Source of the DNA: Stercoripulliclostridium_A sp045577735
GTDB lineage: Bacteria; Bacillota; Clostridia; Christensenellales; DTU072
Assembly: GCA_045577735.1 (NCBI GenBank)
Contig: JAZNIY010000027.1
Span: forward strand, 25,906 to 89,905
Direction of reading: 5' to 3'
DNA length: 64,000 nt
The notes under the pieces are model-generated. The model searched no databases and was not told where the DNA came from. It was given only the letters and a program-made list of their open reading frames with translations. The position numbers and the translations under genes are program-made. Below are positions 45,871 to 53,616 of this stretch, piece after piece. Position 1 is the first letter of the stretch. Each line of letters starts with the position of its first letter.

Positions 45871-48819
45871 ATGAAAGCTTCAAATATTATTAGATATATA
45901 TTCGGAAACGGATTTGATATCAACCTATTTAAACTAGCAAATAAATGCTACACCAAAGTTGGATCTTTGAGTGCAGAGTATTCTCCCTCTAAAGAGCCTG
46001 TTGAGTTTGAAGATAGGGAAGAATTATCATATCGTACTATAAATTTGGGACAAACCTGGTCGAACAAATGTTACGACTGTGCATGGTTCCATTTTAAGGG
46101 TGCTATTCCCGAAAAGGCACAAGGTAAAAAGGTGGGCGTGCTACTCTCAGTAGGTGCAGAAGGATGTATCTTTACTCCCGACGGCACACCCAAGCGTGGT
46201 ATTACAGGGCTTATGGCAGTTATAGAGTTTTCTCAACCTGCACGTGGTAAAAAACTATATGAACTAACCGACTGCGCCGAGGGTAACGAAGTAATAGACC
46301 TTTGGATGGACTGTGGTAACAACCATCCCTTGGGCGAGATAGATAAAACTGCCAAGTTCAAGCAAGCAGACGTCGTTATCATTAACGAATATGCAAAGAG
46401 CGTGTATTACGATGCGCTTGCCCTCGTTTTCCAAGCAACCGATGATGATTGTAAAAAGGAAAAGCGTGCTTCTATAAAGAAGGCACTTCGTAAAGGTTTA
46501 AGCCTTGCCTCAAAGGGCAACTTGCAAGAAGCAGAAAAGGTCTTTAAGGCAGAATATGAAGTGGGTGAAGAATCTCCATTTACGGTATATGCAACCGGTC
46601 ACGCACACCTGGACCTCGCTTGGTTGTGGCCCATTCGCGAAACTAAGAGAAAGGCTGCACGTACCTTTGCTAGCCAACTACGTAATATGGAGCGCTATCC
46701 CGAATTCATATTTGGTGCAAGCCAACCCCAACAATTCGAATGGATGGAAAAACGTTACCCCGAACTCTTCAAAGAGCTTCAAGAGGCCGTTAAGCGTGGT
46801 CAAATAGAAGTACAAGGTGGTATGTGGGTAGAGTGTGATACCAACGTGACCTCGGGTGAATCGCTAATTCGTCAAAATCTGTATGGCAAGAAGTATTGGT
46901 TAGAAAAGTTCGGCAAAGAAATGCGTATGTGCTGGCTTCCCGACGTATTCGGCTTTAGTGGTAACCTGCCTCAAATTTTGAAGAAGTGTGGTATGGATTA
47001 CTTTGAAACTATCAAACTTTCTTGGAACGAGCACAATAAGTTCCCACATCGCGCCTTCATTTGGGAGGGAATAGACGATAGTGAAGTAGTAGTACATATG
47101 CCTCCGGATGAAACCTACAATTCAGAAGCAACTGCTTGGAGCCTACATAATGCTATTAATAACTTCCCCGAAAGGGATAAGGTAAAAGAATTTGGTTTAC
47201 TCTACGGCGTTGGTGACGGTGGCGGTGGCCCCGGTGAAGGCCACATAGAAATGCTAAAACGCGAGCAAAATATGAAGGGCCTACCTAAGGTTAAATTTGC
47301 TAATGCAATAGACTACTTTGACGTTCTAGGTGCACAAAAAGACAAGCTCGTAAGACACAAGGGCGAACTGTATTTGGAGAAACACCAAGGAACCTATACA
47401 ACTCAATCAAAGAACAAATTGGGTAACCGTAGAATAGAGTTTATGCTACATAACGTCGAGTTTTTAGCAACTATTGCTACGTTAAAGGGATATGCTTACC
47501 CCAAAGAGAAACTGGATGAAATTTGGAAAGAAGTGCTCTTGTACCAATTCCATGACATCATTCCCGGTAGCTCCATTAATCGCGTTTACGTAGAGTCACA
47601 AGCACGCTATGACGAAATGTTACACGAGCTTGCTCTCATCCGTGACGATATACTAGCATACCTTGCTCCCAAAGCAGAAATGCCTAGAGCAATAAACTAT
47701 ACCTCTTACCCGGCAAAGGGACTAGAGTGTTACAAAGAAAAATGGTATATCGTTGACGTTCCCGCTTACGGCAGTGCAGAGCTCACTCCTTACGTTGCAC
47801 CCGAAAGATCACCTTTTAAATATACCGACGACACTATAGAAAACGACGTATACGTTGTAAAATTTGATGAGGCTGGTAACATAAGAAGTCTTTATGAAAA
47901 GAAGACGGAAAAAGAACACGTCGGCACATACTTGAACAAACTTAACGTATATAACGATAAGCGTTTGCACTACAATGCTTGGGATATCGATATTAATTAC
48001 ACCAAGCAATCACCCGCGGAATTCAAGCTCATAGACAAGCACGTTAGCGTAAGCGATGGTCAAATCGTTCGCGAAAACGTATATAAATACGGCAAGTCTA
48101 AGATAGTCCAAAAGGTTATCTTAAGGCTTGGTTGCCCCCTTGTTGATTTTGAAACCATAGTAGATTGGAACGAAACTCACAAGATGCTTCGCGCAGAGTT
48201 CCGTCCCAGAGTATTTGCAGATCAAGTAACTTGCGATATCCAAATGGGCAACTTGAAGCGTTCAACCAAGAATGAAACCAAGGTCGAAAAGGCTCAGTTT
48301 GAAATTTGCGCTCACAAGTGGGTTGACGTTTCAGAGGGTGGTGAAGGCTTTGCTATTTTGACCGGTGGCAAGTATGGTTGGAGAGTAAAGGAAGGATTAA
48401 TGAGCCTTAACTTGTTGCGTTCACCCGTATATCCCGATCCTAAGGCCGACCGTGGCACGCACACTATTCGTTATGCTTTGTATCCTCACACCGGTGATTA
48501 TAACGAAGCAAACGTACAAGCTGTTTCCTATCGTTATAACAACGGACTATTCATCACCGATAGAGCCTTTGATTTGGACTCATTGTTTACATCAAGCGAC
48601 AAGCACGTTGTTGTGGAAACGGTTAAGAGAGCAGAAAACGGAGAGGGCATCGTTGTTCGTGCATATGAAGACACGGGCATTGAACGCACCGTCGATATTG
48701 CTACCACACTAGAAGGTAAGGTTTATGAAACCAACTTAATAGAAGAGGTTATTGGTGAAGCAAGTCTAGAAAACGTTACCTTCAAACCATTTGAGATAAA
48801 GACATTCCTAATCAAATAA
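45871..48819 (+). CDS. GH38 alpha-mannosidase
   Basis: A 982-residue retaining glycosidase releasing terminal alpha-mannose. No signal peptide is seen, so it is probably cytoplasmic. The zinc site begins GHAHLDLAWLWP (His246 and Asp248 as likely ligands), the nucleophile is Asp358 in CWLPDVFGFSGNLPQI, and FHDIIPGSSI is the usual later motif. Beta-sandwich domains follow to the end. The start at 45871 has AAGGAG 6 nt upstream; an ATG at 45847 lies only about 17 nt from the predicted transcription start and has no ribosome site. No transporter is adjacent. Confidence 0.92.
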   Translation: MKASNIIRYIFGNGFDINLFKLANKCYTKVGSLSAEYSPSKEPVEFEDREELSYRTINLGQTWSNKCYDCAWFHFKGAIPEKAQGKKVGVLLSVGAEGCIFTPDGTPKRGITGLMAVIEFSQPARGKKLYELTDCAEGNEVIDLWMDCGNNHPLGEIDKTAKFKQADVVIINEYAKSVYYDALALVFQATDDDCKKEKRASIKKALRKGLSLASKGNLQEAEKVFKAEYEVGEESPFTVYATGHAHLDLAWLWPIRETKRKAARTFASQLRNMERYPEFIFGASQPQQFEWMEKRYPELFKELQEAVKRGQIEVQGGMWVECDTNVTSGESLIRQNLYGKKYWLEKFGKEMRMCWLPDVFGFSGNLPQILKKCGMDYFETIKLSWNEHNKFPHRAFIWEGIDDSEVVVHMPPDETYNSEATAWSLHNAINNFPERDKVKEFGLLYGVGDGGGGPGEGHIEMLKREQNMKGLPKVKFANAIDYFDVLGAQKDKLVRHKGELYLEKHQGTYTTQSKNKLGNRRIEFMLHNVEFLATIATLKGYAYPKEKLDEIWKEVLLYQFHDIIPGSSINRVYVESQARYDEMLHELALIRDDILAYLAPKAEMPRAINYTSYPAKGLECYKEKWYIVDVPAYGSAELTPYVAPERSPFKYTDDTIENDVYVVKFDEAGNIRSLYEKKTEKEHVGTYLNKLNVYNDKRLHYNAWDIDINYTKQSPAEFKLIDKHVSVSDGQIVRENVYKYGKSKIVQKVILRLGCPLVDFETIVDWNETHKMLRAEFRPRVFADQVTCDIQMGNLKRSTKNETKVEKAQFEICAHKWVDVSEGGEGFAILTGGKYGWRVKEGLMSLNLLRSPVYPDPKADRGTHTIRYALYPHTGDYNEANVQAVSYRYNNGLFITDRAFDLDSLFTSSDKHVVVETVKRAENGEGIVVRAYEDTGIERTVDIATTLEGKVYETNLIEEVIGEASLENVTFKPFEIKTFLIK

Positions 48820-48838
48820 CAACATTCCATAGTGTGAT

Positions 48839-48868
48839 GGGCCGGGACTACCGGCCCAAATTTATTTT
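48839..48868 (+). terminator. GC-rich hairpin between mannosidase and NUDIX genes
   Basis: A perfect GGGCCGG/CCGGCCC stem with loop GACTA is followed by AAATTTATTTT. It may terminate the mannosidase transcript, but it ends 11 nt before the NUDIX ATG, where a ribosome site would be expected. Confidence 0.6.
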
Positions 48869-49411
48869 ATGAGATACGAAGAAATAGAAGTAAAATCCAA
48901 GGTCATATACGATGGTAAAATATTAAAACTTAAGGTAGACGATATTTTAACTCCCGATGGAAAAATAGCAACGAGAGAATATGTTGAACATCGTGGTGGA
49001 GCAGGGGTGCTTGCCGTGGATAACGATGGGTACGTATATCTTGTTAGGCAATATCGTTATGCCTATAGAGAGGACTTGTTAGAGATTCCCGCCGGCAAAC
49101 TCGAAGAGGGAGAGCCACCCATTGTGACGGCGAGTAGAGAGCTTGAAGAAGAAACTGGCTTGCAGGGAAAAATTGAAGAATTTGGGTTGCTGTATCCCAC
49201 GCCCGGGTATACCAACGAGCCACTTTATATCTTTCTTGCGACTGACTTAAGGTTGGTGGAAAGGCATCTTGATGAAGGCGAATTTCTTGATGTTGTTCGT
49301 ATTCCTTTTGAGAAAGCTTATGAAATGGTAATGCGGGGCGAGTTGCGTGATGGCAAGACGGCTTTTGCAATACTCAAGTACCACGCATTACTATGTAATA
49401 GTAATAAATGA
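48869..49411 (+). CDS. NUDIX hydrolase, ADP-ribose pyrophosphatase type
   Basis: A 180-residue hydrolase probably cleaving ADP-ribose or a related nucleoside diphosphate sugar. The NUDIX box is complete: G-KLEEG-E-PPIVTAS-RELEEETGL matches GX5EX7REUXEEXGU. The preceding strand pattern VYLVRQYRYAYREDLLEIPAGKL and the later YPTPGYTNEPLYIF are typical of the ADP-ribose group. No Shine-Dalgarno is visible; a GC hairpin lies 11 nt before the ATG, so translation may be coupled or inefficient. It is the last gene before the trk promoter. Confidence 0.9.
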   Translation: MRYEEIEVKSKVIYDGKILKLKVDDILTPDGKIATREYVEHRGGAGVLAVDNDGYVYLVRQYRYAYREDLLEIPAGKLEEGEPPIVTASRELEEETGLQGKIEEFGLLYPTPGYTNEPLYIFLATDLRLVERHLDEGEFLDVVRIPFEKAYEMVMRGELRDGKTAFAILKYHALLCNSNK

Positions 49412-49457
49412 ACCATAGTGATAAGCGTGTGCGCACGTACGCACGTATTAAAATTAG

Positions 49458-49485
49458 TTGACATATTTTTATTTTGTGTTAAGAT
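49458..49485 (+). promoter_or_regulatory. Promoter of trkA-trkH
   Basis: TTGACA (49458-49463) is followed after 16 bp by TAAGAT (49480-49485). Upstream lies an alternating tract GCGTGTGCGCACGTACGCAC (49425-49444) that contains the palindrome GTGCGCAC. Confidence 0.55.
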
Positions 49486-49520
49486 ATCAACTAGAAGGCT
49501 AAAATTATCCGAGGAGATAT

Positions 49521-50873
49521 ATGAGACTTATAATAGTAGGCGCAGGTAAAATAGGCGCAACGCTTGTAGAAAAGTTGTCAAAGGATAAGCACGACATAGT
49601 AATCGTGGACAAGGACCCTAAAATAGTGGAGCAAATCGTTAACCGCTATGACGTAATGGGTATTTGTGGTGGTGGAGCAGACAGAGTGATTTTAGAAGAA
49701 GCCGACGTTGCTAACTCGGACTTCGTTATTGCTTGCACCAATCGTGACGAACTAAACATTTTGTGCTGTATGCTAGCGAAAAAATTGGGCGTTGCTCATA
49801 CGATCGCCCGTGTTAGAGACCCCGAATATTTTGTAGAAATGGAACATATGAAAGGGGAACTTGACCTTGACATGTGGTTTAACCCGGAAAGACGTACGGC
49901 GCAAGAAATTTGTGAAATACTTTCATTCCCAACAGCTATTAACGTTGAAACGTTCGCAGACGGTGCGGCCGTTATGGTGGAAATAAAGGTTAAAAAGGAT
50001 AATCCTTTGGTTGGTAAGACCGTTATGGAGATTATTCGAGAATTTAAAATTAAAGCCTTATTTAGCGCTGTTATAAGAGAAAACAAAGTTTATATCCCAC
50101 GTGGTGATTTCCTAATTCAAGAGGGGGATATCGTTCACCTTACTGCGAGTGAAAAGGGCATAAACGACTTTTCTAGGAAAACACAAACTTTCCGTAGACG
50201 TGCTCGTTCGGTATTTATCGTAGGTGGTGGTAAAATTGCCTACTATCTTGCTAAGGAGCTAATTGAACGCAAAGTTTCGGTTAAGATAATAGAAAAGGAC
50301 GAAGCTCGTTGTGAATGGTTAAGCGAGGAATTGCCGGAAGCTACCATTTTACATGGTGACGGAACCGACCACGAAGTACTCGATGAAGAGGGTATCGACA
50401 AGTGCAACGCCGTTGTAACCCTTACGGGTATGGACGAAGAAAACGTCATCGTTTCTTTGTATGCAACGCGTAAAAAGGTTACAAAGGTTATAACCAAGGT
50501 GGACCGTCCCACCATTGCTCAAATGGTAAGCCACTTGGGACTAGACTCCGTTTTGAGTCCTCGTACGGTTATTGCATCTTCTATAGAGAAATTCATTAGA
50601 GAGATTGCTTCCGAGGGTAAGGCTCGCATTAATCAGCTTTACAAAATTAACGATAAAGTGGAAGCATTGGAGTTCCCCGTTACCGCTGACTTCGAACATA
50701 AAGGCATACCCCTTAAAGACCTCAACATTAAAAAGAATTATCTTGTAAACGGCATAGTTAGAGATAGGGAGTTTATTATCCCCACGGGTGATACCTTCTT
50801 TATGGAGGGCGATGAAGTGCTGGTCGTTACAACCGAAAAGAACGTTACCGGACTAGAGGATATTATTAGATAA
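49521..50873 (+). CDS. trkA: Trk potassium uptake regulatory subunit
   Basis: A 450-residue cytoplasmic gating subunit that binds NAD(H) or ATP and controls TrkH. It has two RCK units. The first starts MRLIIVGAGKIGATLVEKL, the second VFIVGGGKIAYYLAKEL near residue 230, each with a glycine-rich turn and an acidic end to strand 2 (DKDP, EKDE). Each is followed by an RCK-C segment (PLVGKTVMEI, and the C-terminal GIPLKDLNI). GAGGAG lies upstream of the ATG, and trkH starts 2 nt after the stop. Confidence 0.94.
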   Translation: MRLIIVGAGKIGATLVEKLSKDKHDIVIVDKDPKIVEQIVNRYDVMGICGGGADRVILEEADVANSDFVIACTNRDELNILCCMLAKKLGVAHTIARVRDPEYFVEMEHMKGELDLDMWFNPERRTAQEICEILSFPTAINVETFADGAAVMVEIKVKKDNPLVGKTVMEIIREFKIKALFSAVIRENKVYIPRGDFLIQEGDIVHLTASEKGINDFSRKTQTFRRRARSVFIVGGGKIAYYLAKELIERKVSVKIIEKDEARCEWLSEELPEATILHGDGTDHEVLDEEGIDKCNAVVTLTGMDEENVIVSLYATRKKVTKVITKVDRPTIAQMVSHLGLDSVLSPRTVIASSIEKFIREIASEGKARINQLYKINDKVEALEFPVTADFEHKGIPLKDLNIKKNYLVNGIVRDREFIIPTGDTFFMEGDEVLVVTTEKNVTGLEDIIR

Positions 50874-50875
50874 TT

Positions 50876-52324
50876 ATGAACTATAGGGCAGTCGTTAACG
50901 TATTGGGAAGAATACTTTTATTAGAAGCTGTTTTACTATGCTTCCCTATTATAGTAGATCTAATCTATAAAGAAGGAATTTGGCTCTCATTCCTTATTCC
51001 TTTGGCTTGTTTATTGGTAATTAGTGTTCCAATTGTGCTTTTTGTAAAACCCAAAGACAAGCGTTTGTATGCAAAAGAAGGTTTTGTAATAACCTCTCTT
51101 GCTTGGGTGTTCATGTCTTTGTTTGGTGCCATTCCGTTCGTGATCGCAGGTGCTCTACCGAACTTTTTCGAAGCTCTTTTTGAAGCAGTTTCCGGCTTTA
51201 CCACAACGGGAGCAAGCGTAATACAAAACTTAGAAATTCTTCCACGCTCCATACTATTCTGGCGTTCATTTATGCACTGGATAGGTGGTATGGGAATACT
51301 TGTTTTCGTGCTTGCACTCATACCAAACCAAGAGGGTGGCAGTATGCATATTTTACGCGCAGAATCAACAGGTCCAAACGTTGGTAAGCTGGTTTCAAAA
51401 ATGAACCTAACAGCACGTATTCTTTATGCCATTTATGCCGTTTTAACGGTTGCTTGTTTCATCTTTTTGGTGGCCGGAAAAATGCCTGTTTTTGATTCCA
51501 TTTGTACTGCGCTAGGTACTGCTGGAACGGGTGGATTTGGTGTATGGAACAATTCTTTGGCACACTATAATAGTGTATATCTAGAGATGGTTACAGCCAT
51601 ATTCATGTTTATCTTTGGCATCAACTTTAACGTTTTCTATCTAATACTTATTAAGAAATTTAGTGATGTTATAAAAATGGAAGAGGTGAGAGCCTACTTT
51701 ATAATTGTCATAATTGCCACCATTTTAATTGCATTAGATATAATGACCTTATACAATAATTTTGGAGAGGCATTAAGGTATTCTTTCTTCCAAGTTAGCT
51801 CCATAATAACAACAACCGGCTTCACTACTGCAAATTTTGATGCTTGGCCTACTTTTGCAAAGATAATATTGCTATTCCTTTTAATAATAGGTGCTTGTGC
51901 AGGTTCTACCGCGGGTGGATTTAAGATATCAAGAATGTTAATTTTATCGAAATCATCCGTAACAGATTTGCGTAAAATGTTACATCCAAGGCAAGTTATC
52001 AAGACGAAATTGGATGGGGATGTTTTGTTCGAAGATACCATTCGTAACACTAAAACTTATTTGGTTGCATACGTAGGAATCATCGTAATTTCCGTTTTAC
52101 TCGTTTCTATTGAAGGGTACGGCGGTATTGTAACCAATCTTTCCGCTGTTTTAACCTGTTTTAACAACGTCGGTCCCGGACTAGAATTGGTCGGGCCTCT
52201 TGGAAACTTTAGTGGATATTCCAATTTCAGTACCCTAATTTTGATAATTGATATGCTAGCCGGTAGATTGGAAATATTCCCAATATTATTGTTGTTTACT
52301 CCTACTACGTGGCGCAAAAACTAA
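50876..52324 (+). CDS. trkH: Trk potassium uptake membrane subunit
   Basis: A 482-residue K+ channel-like transporter with the four pore-loop repeats of the TrkH/KtrB family. The filter segments are SGFTTTGASV, GTAGTGGFGVW, ITTTGFTTANF and CFNNVGPGL. The HWIGGMGILVFVLALIP segment and the third-repeat GACAGSTAGGFKISR, which holds the gate-region loop, are also typical. It is translationally coupled to trkA with 2 nt between them and followed by the first copy of a palindromic element that could end transcription. Confidence 0.94.
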   Translation: MNYRAVVNVLGRILLLEAVLLCFPIIVDLIYKEGIWLSFLIPLACLLVISVPIVLFVKPKDKRLYAKEGFVITSLAWVFMSLFGAIPFVIAGALPNFFEALFEAVSGFTTTGASVIQNLEILPRSILFWRSFMHWIGGMGILVFVLALIPNQEGGSMHILRAESTGPNVGKLVSKMNLTARILYAIYAVLTVACFIFLVAGKMPVFDSICTALGTAGTGGFGVWNNSLAHYNSVYLEMVTAIFMFIFGINFNVFYLILIKKFSDVIKMEEVRAYFIIVIIATILIALDIMTLYNNFGEALRYSFFQVSSIITTTGFTTANFDAWPTFAKIILLFLLIIGACAGSTAGGFKISRMLILSKSSVTDLRKMLHPRQVIKTKLDGDVLFEDTIRNTKTYLVAYVGIIVISVLLVSIEGYGGIVTNLSAVLTCFNNVGPGLELVGPLGNFSGYSNFSTLILIIDMLAGRLEIFPILLLFTPTTWRKN

Positions 52325-52337
52325 AAACAAATTATTT

Positions 52338-52560
52338 GGGCGCTATCCTTAGCAAAATAAAACTCTCACTTGGTCATTTACGCTTAGTAAACTCCCGTCA
52401 TGAGAGTTTTCCATTTTGCGTCGCCTAGCATCCCAACTAATATGTTTTTATTGTGAAATATTTGGGCGCTATCCATAGAAAATAAAACTCTCACTCGGTC
52501 ATTTACGCTTAGTAAACTCCCGTCATGAGAGTTTTTCATTTTGCGTCGCCTAGCATCCCC
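52338..52560. repeat. Two copies of a 97-bp palindromic element
   Basis: Copies at 52338-52434 and 52464-52560 repeat with a period of 126 bp and about three to five differences. Each has imperfect terminal inverted repeats: GGGCGCTATCC at the left pairs with TAGCATCCC at the right, then GCAAAAT/ATTTTGC, AAAACTCTCA/TGAGAGTTTT and a central TTTAC-GCTTA-GTAAA hairpin. The whole unit can fold into one long structure. It resembles a MITE- or REP-like element or a structured RNA; no ORF is present. The gap 52325-52671 holds nothing else but the rimK-like promoter. Confidence 0.88.
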
Positions 52561-52636
52561 AACATAACACTTTTATATCATACGTATAATCACAGCAACG
52601 CACACTAAAATATTAATAAACCATAAACATATTAGG

Positions 52637-52665
52637 TTGAAAGTTGCGTAGAGGTGTGGTAAAAT
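52637..52665 (+). promoter_or_regulatory. Promoter giving a predicted leaderless transcript
   Basis: TTGAAA (52637-52642) and TAAAAT (52660-52665) are 17 bp apart. The expected start at about 52671-52673 coincides with the ATG at 52672 of the next gene, and no ribosome site precedes that ATG. The spacer begins GTTGCGT. Confidence 0.6.
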
Positions 52666-52671
52666 TAAAAT

Positions 52672-53508
52672 ATGAAAGGATTTATATTAATCAATGCATT
52701 TAGTGGAATAGGAGAACATCAAGCAAGTAGACTGCGCGAGGAGTTTGCTAAGCTAGGTTTTGACGTGCCCATCGTTCGTAACGAGGTGGGTGCCATTCCT
52801 TCGAATGCTGATTTTTGTGTATTTCTAGATAAAGATTTGTATACGGCTAAAAGCTTGGAAAATAGAGGTGTTAGGCTTTTTAACTCAAGCGAAGCAATTG
52901 CTCTTTGCGATGACAAAATGCTTACCTATCTAGCCCTTGAAGGCGTTGTCAATCAGCCCCTCACGATACCCTCGTCATTTGCCTATTCAGATGCGCCGAT
53001 AAGTGACAATGAACTCAACTATTTGGAAGAAATGTTGGGCTATCCTATGGTGCTAAAAATAAACAAGCAATCCAGGGGAGAGGGAGTGTTCCTTGTTAAA
53101 GATAGAGAGGAATTAAACGCTTACGTCACGCGTTTTAGGACTATTTCGCACCTTTACCAAAAATTTATTTCTTTTTCTTCAGGGCGCGACACTAGAGTTA
53201 TAGTGGTAGGTTCTAGGGTGATTTGTGCAATGGAAAGAGTGAACGAACACGACTTCCGTTCCAACGTTGAACAAGGTGGCGTAGGTAAGGCTGTTACAAT
53301 AAGTCAAGAAATGCAAAAAATGGCAATAGAGGTATCCCAAAGGCTAGGTTTGGAATACTGTGGTATAGATTTTCTCATGGATGAAAATGGTGGAATTTAT
53401 GTAATAGAAGTCAACTCAAACGCCTTCTTTAAGGGCATTGAGGGAGCAACTGGCGTTAGTGTTGCCGGGGCCTATGCAAGGCATATTTTAAGCGTTTTAC
53501 AGGGTTAA
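52672..53508 (+). CDS. RimK-like ATP-grasp ligase
   Basis: A 278-residue ATP-grasp enzyme of the RimK/alpha-L-glutamate ligase group, which adds amino acids (often Glu) to a carboxylate on a protein, peptide or cofactor using ATP. The central domain has LGYPMVLKINKQSRGEGVFLV (ATP Lys and the glycine loop, residues about 122-142). The later catalytic part has YCGIDFLMDENGGIYVIEVN with the metal-binding Asp, Glu and Asn. The N-terminal preATP-grasp part is short. Substrate unknown. It is read from a promoter whose start falls on the ATG. Confidence 0.85.
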   Translation: MKGFILINAFSGIGEHQASRLREEFAKLGFDVPIVRNEVGAIPSNADFCVFLDKDLYTAKSLENRGVRLFNSSEAIALCDDKMLTYLALEGVVNQPLTIPSSFAYSDAPISDNELNYLEEMLGYPMVLKINKQSRGEGVFLVKDREELNAYVTRFRTISHLYQKFISFSSGRDTRVIVVGSRVICAMERVNEHDFRSNVEQGGVGKAVTISQEMQKMAIEVSQRLGLEYCGIDFLMDENGGIYVIEVNSNAFFKGIEGATGVSVAGAYARHILSVLQG

Positions 53509-53555
53509 ATCAAACTAAAAAATAGGTATTTTTTAGCACTTACTAAAATTTGTAC

Positions 53556-53584
53556 TTGATTTCATTGCGCGCGTGTGTTACAAT
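53556..53584 (+). promoter_or_regulatory. Promoter of the B-repeat/GLUG lipoprotein operon
   Basis: TTGATT (53556-53561) and TACAAT (53579-53584) are 17 bp apart; the spacer reads TCATTGCGCGCGTGTGT. The leader continues with ATACGCGTAT, a palindrome. Confidence 0.72.
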
Positions 53585-53616
53585 ATACGCGTATATAGTA
53601 TTTTTTAGGAGTGCGT

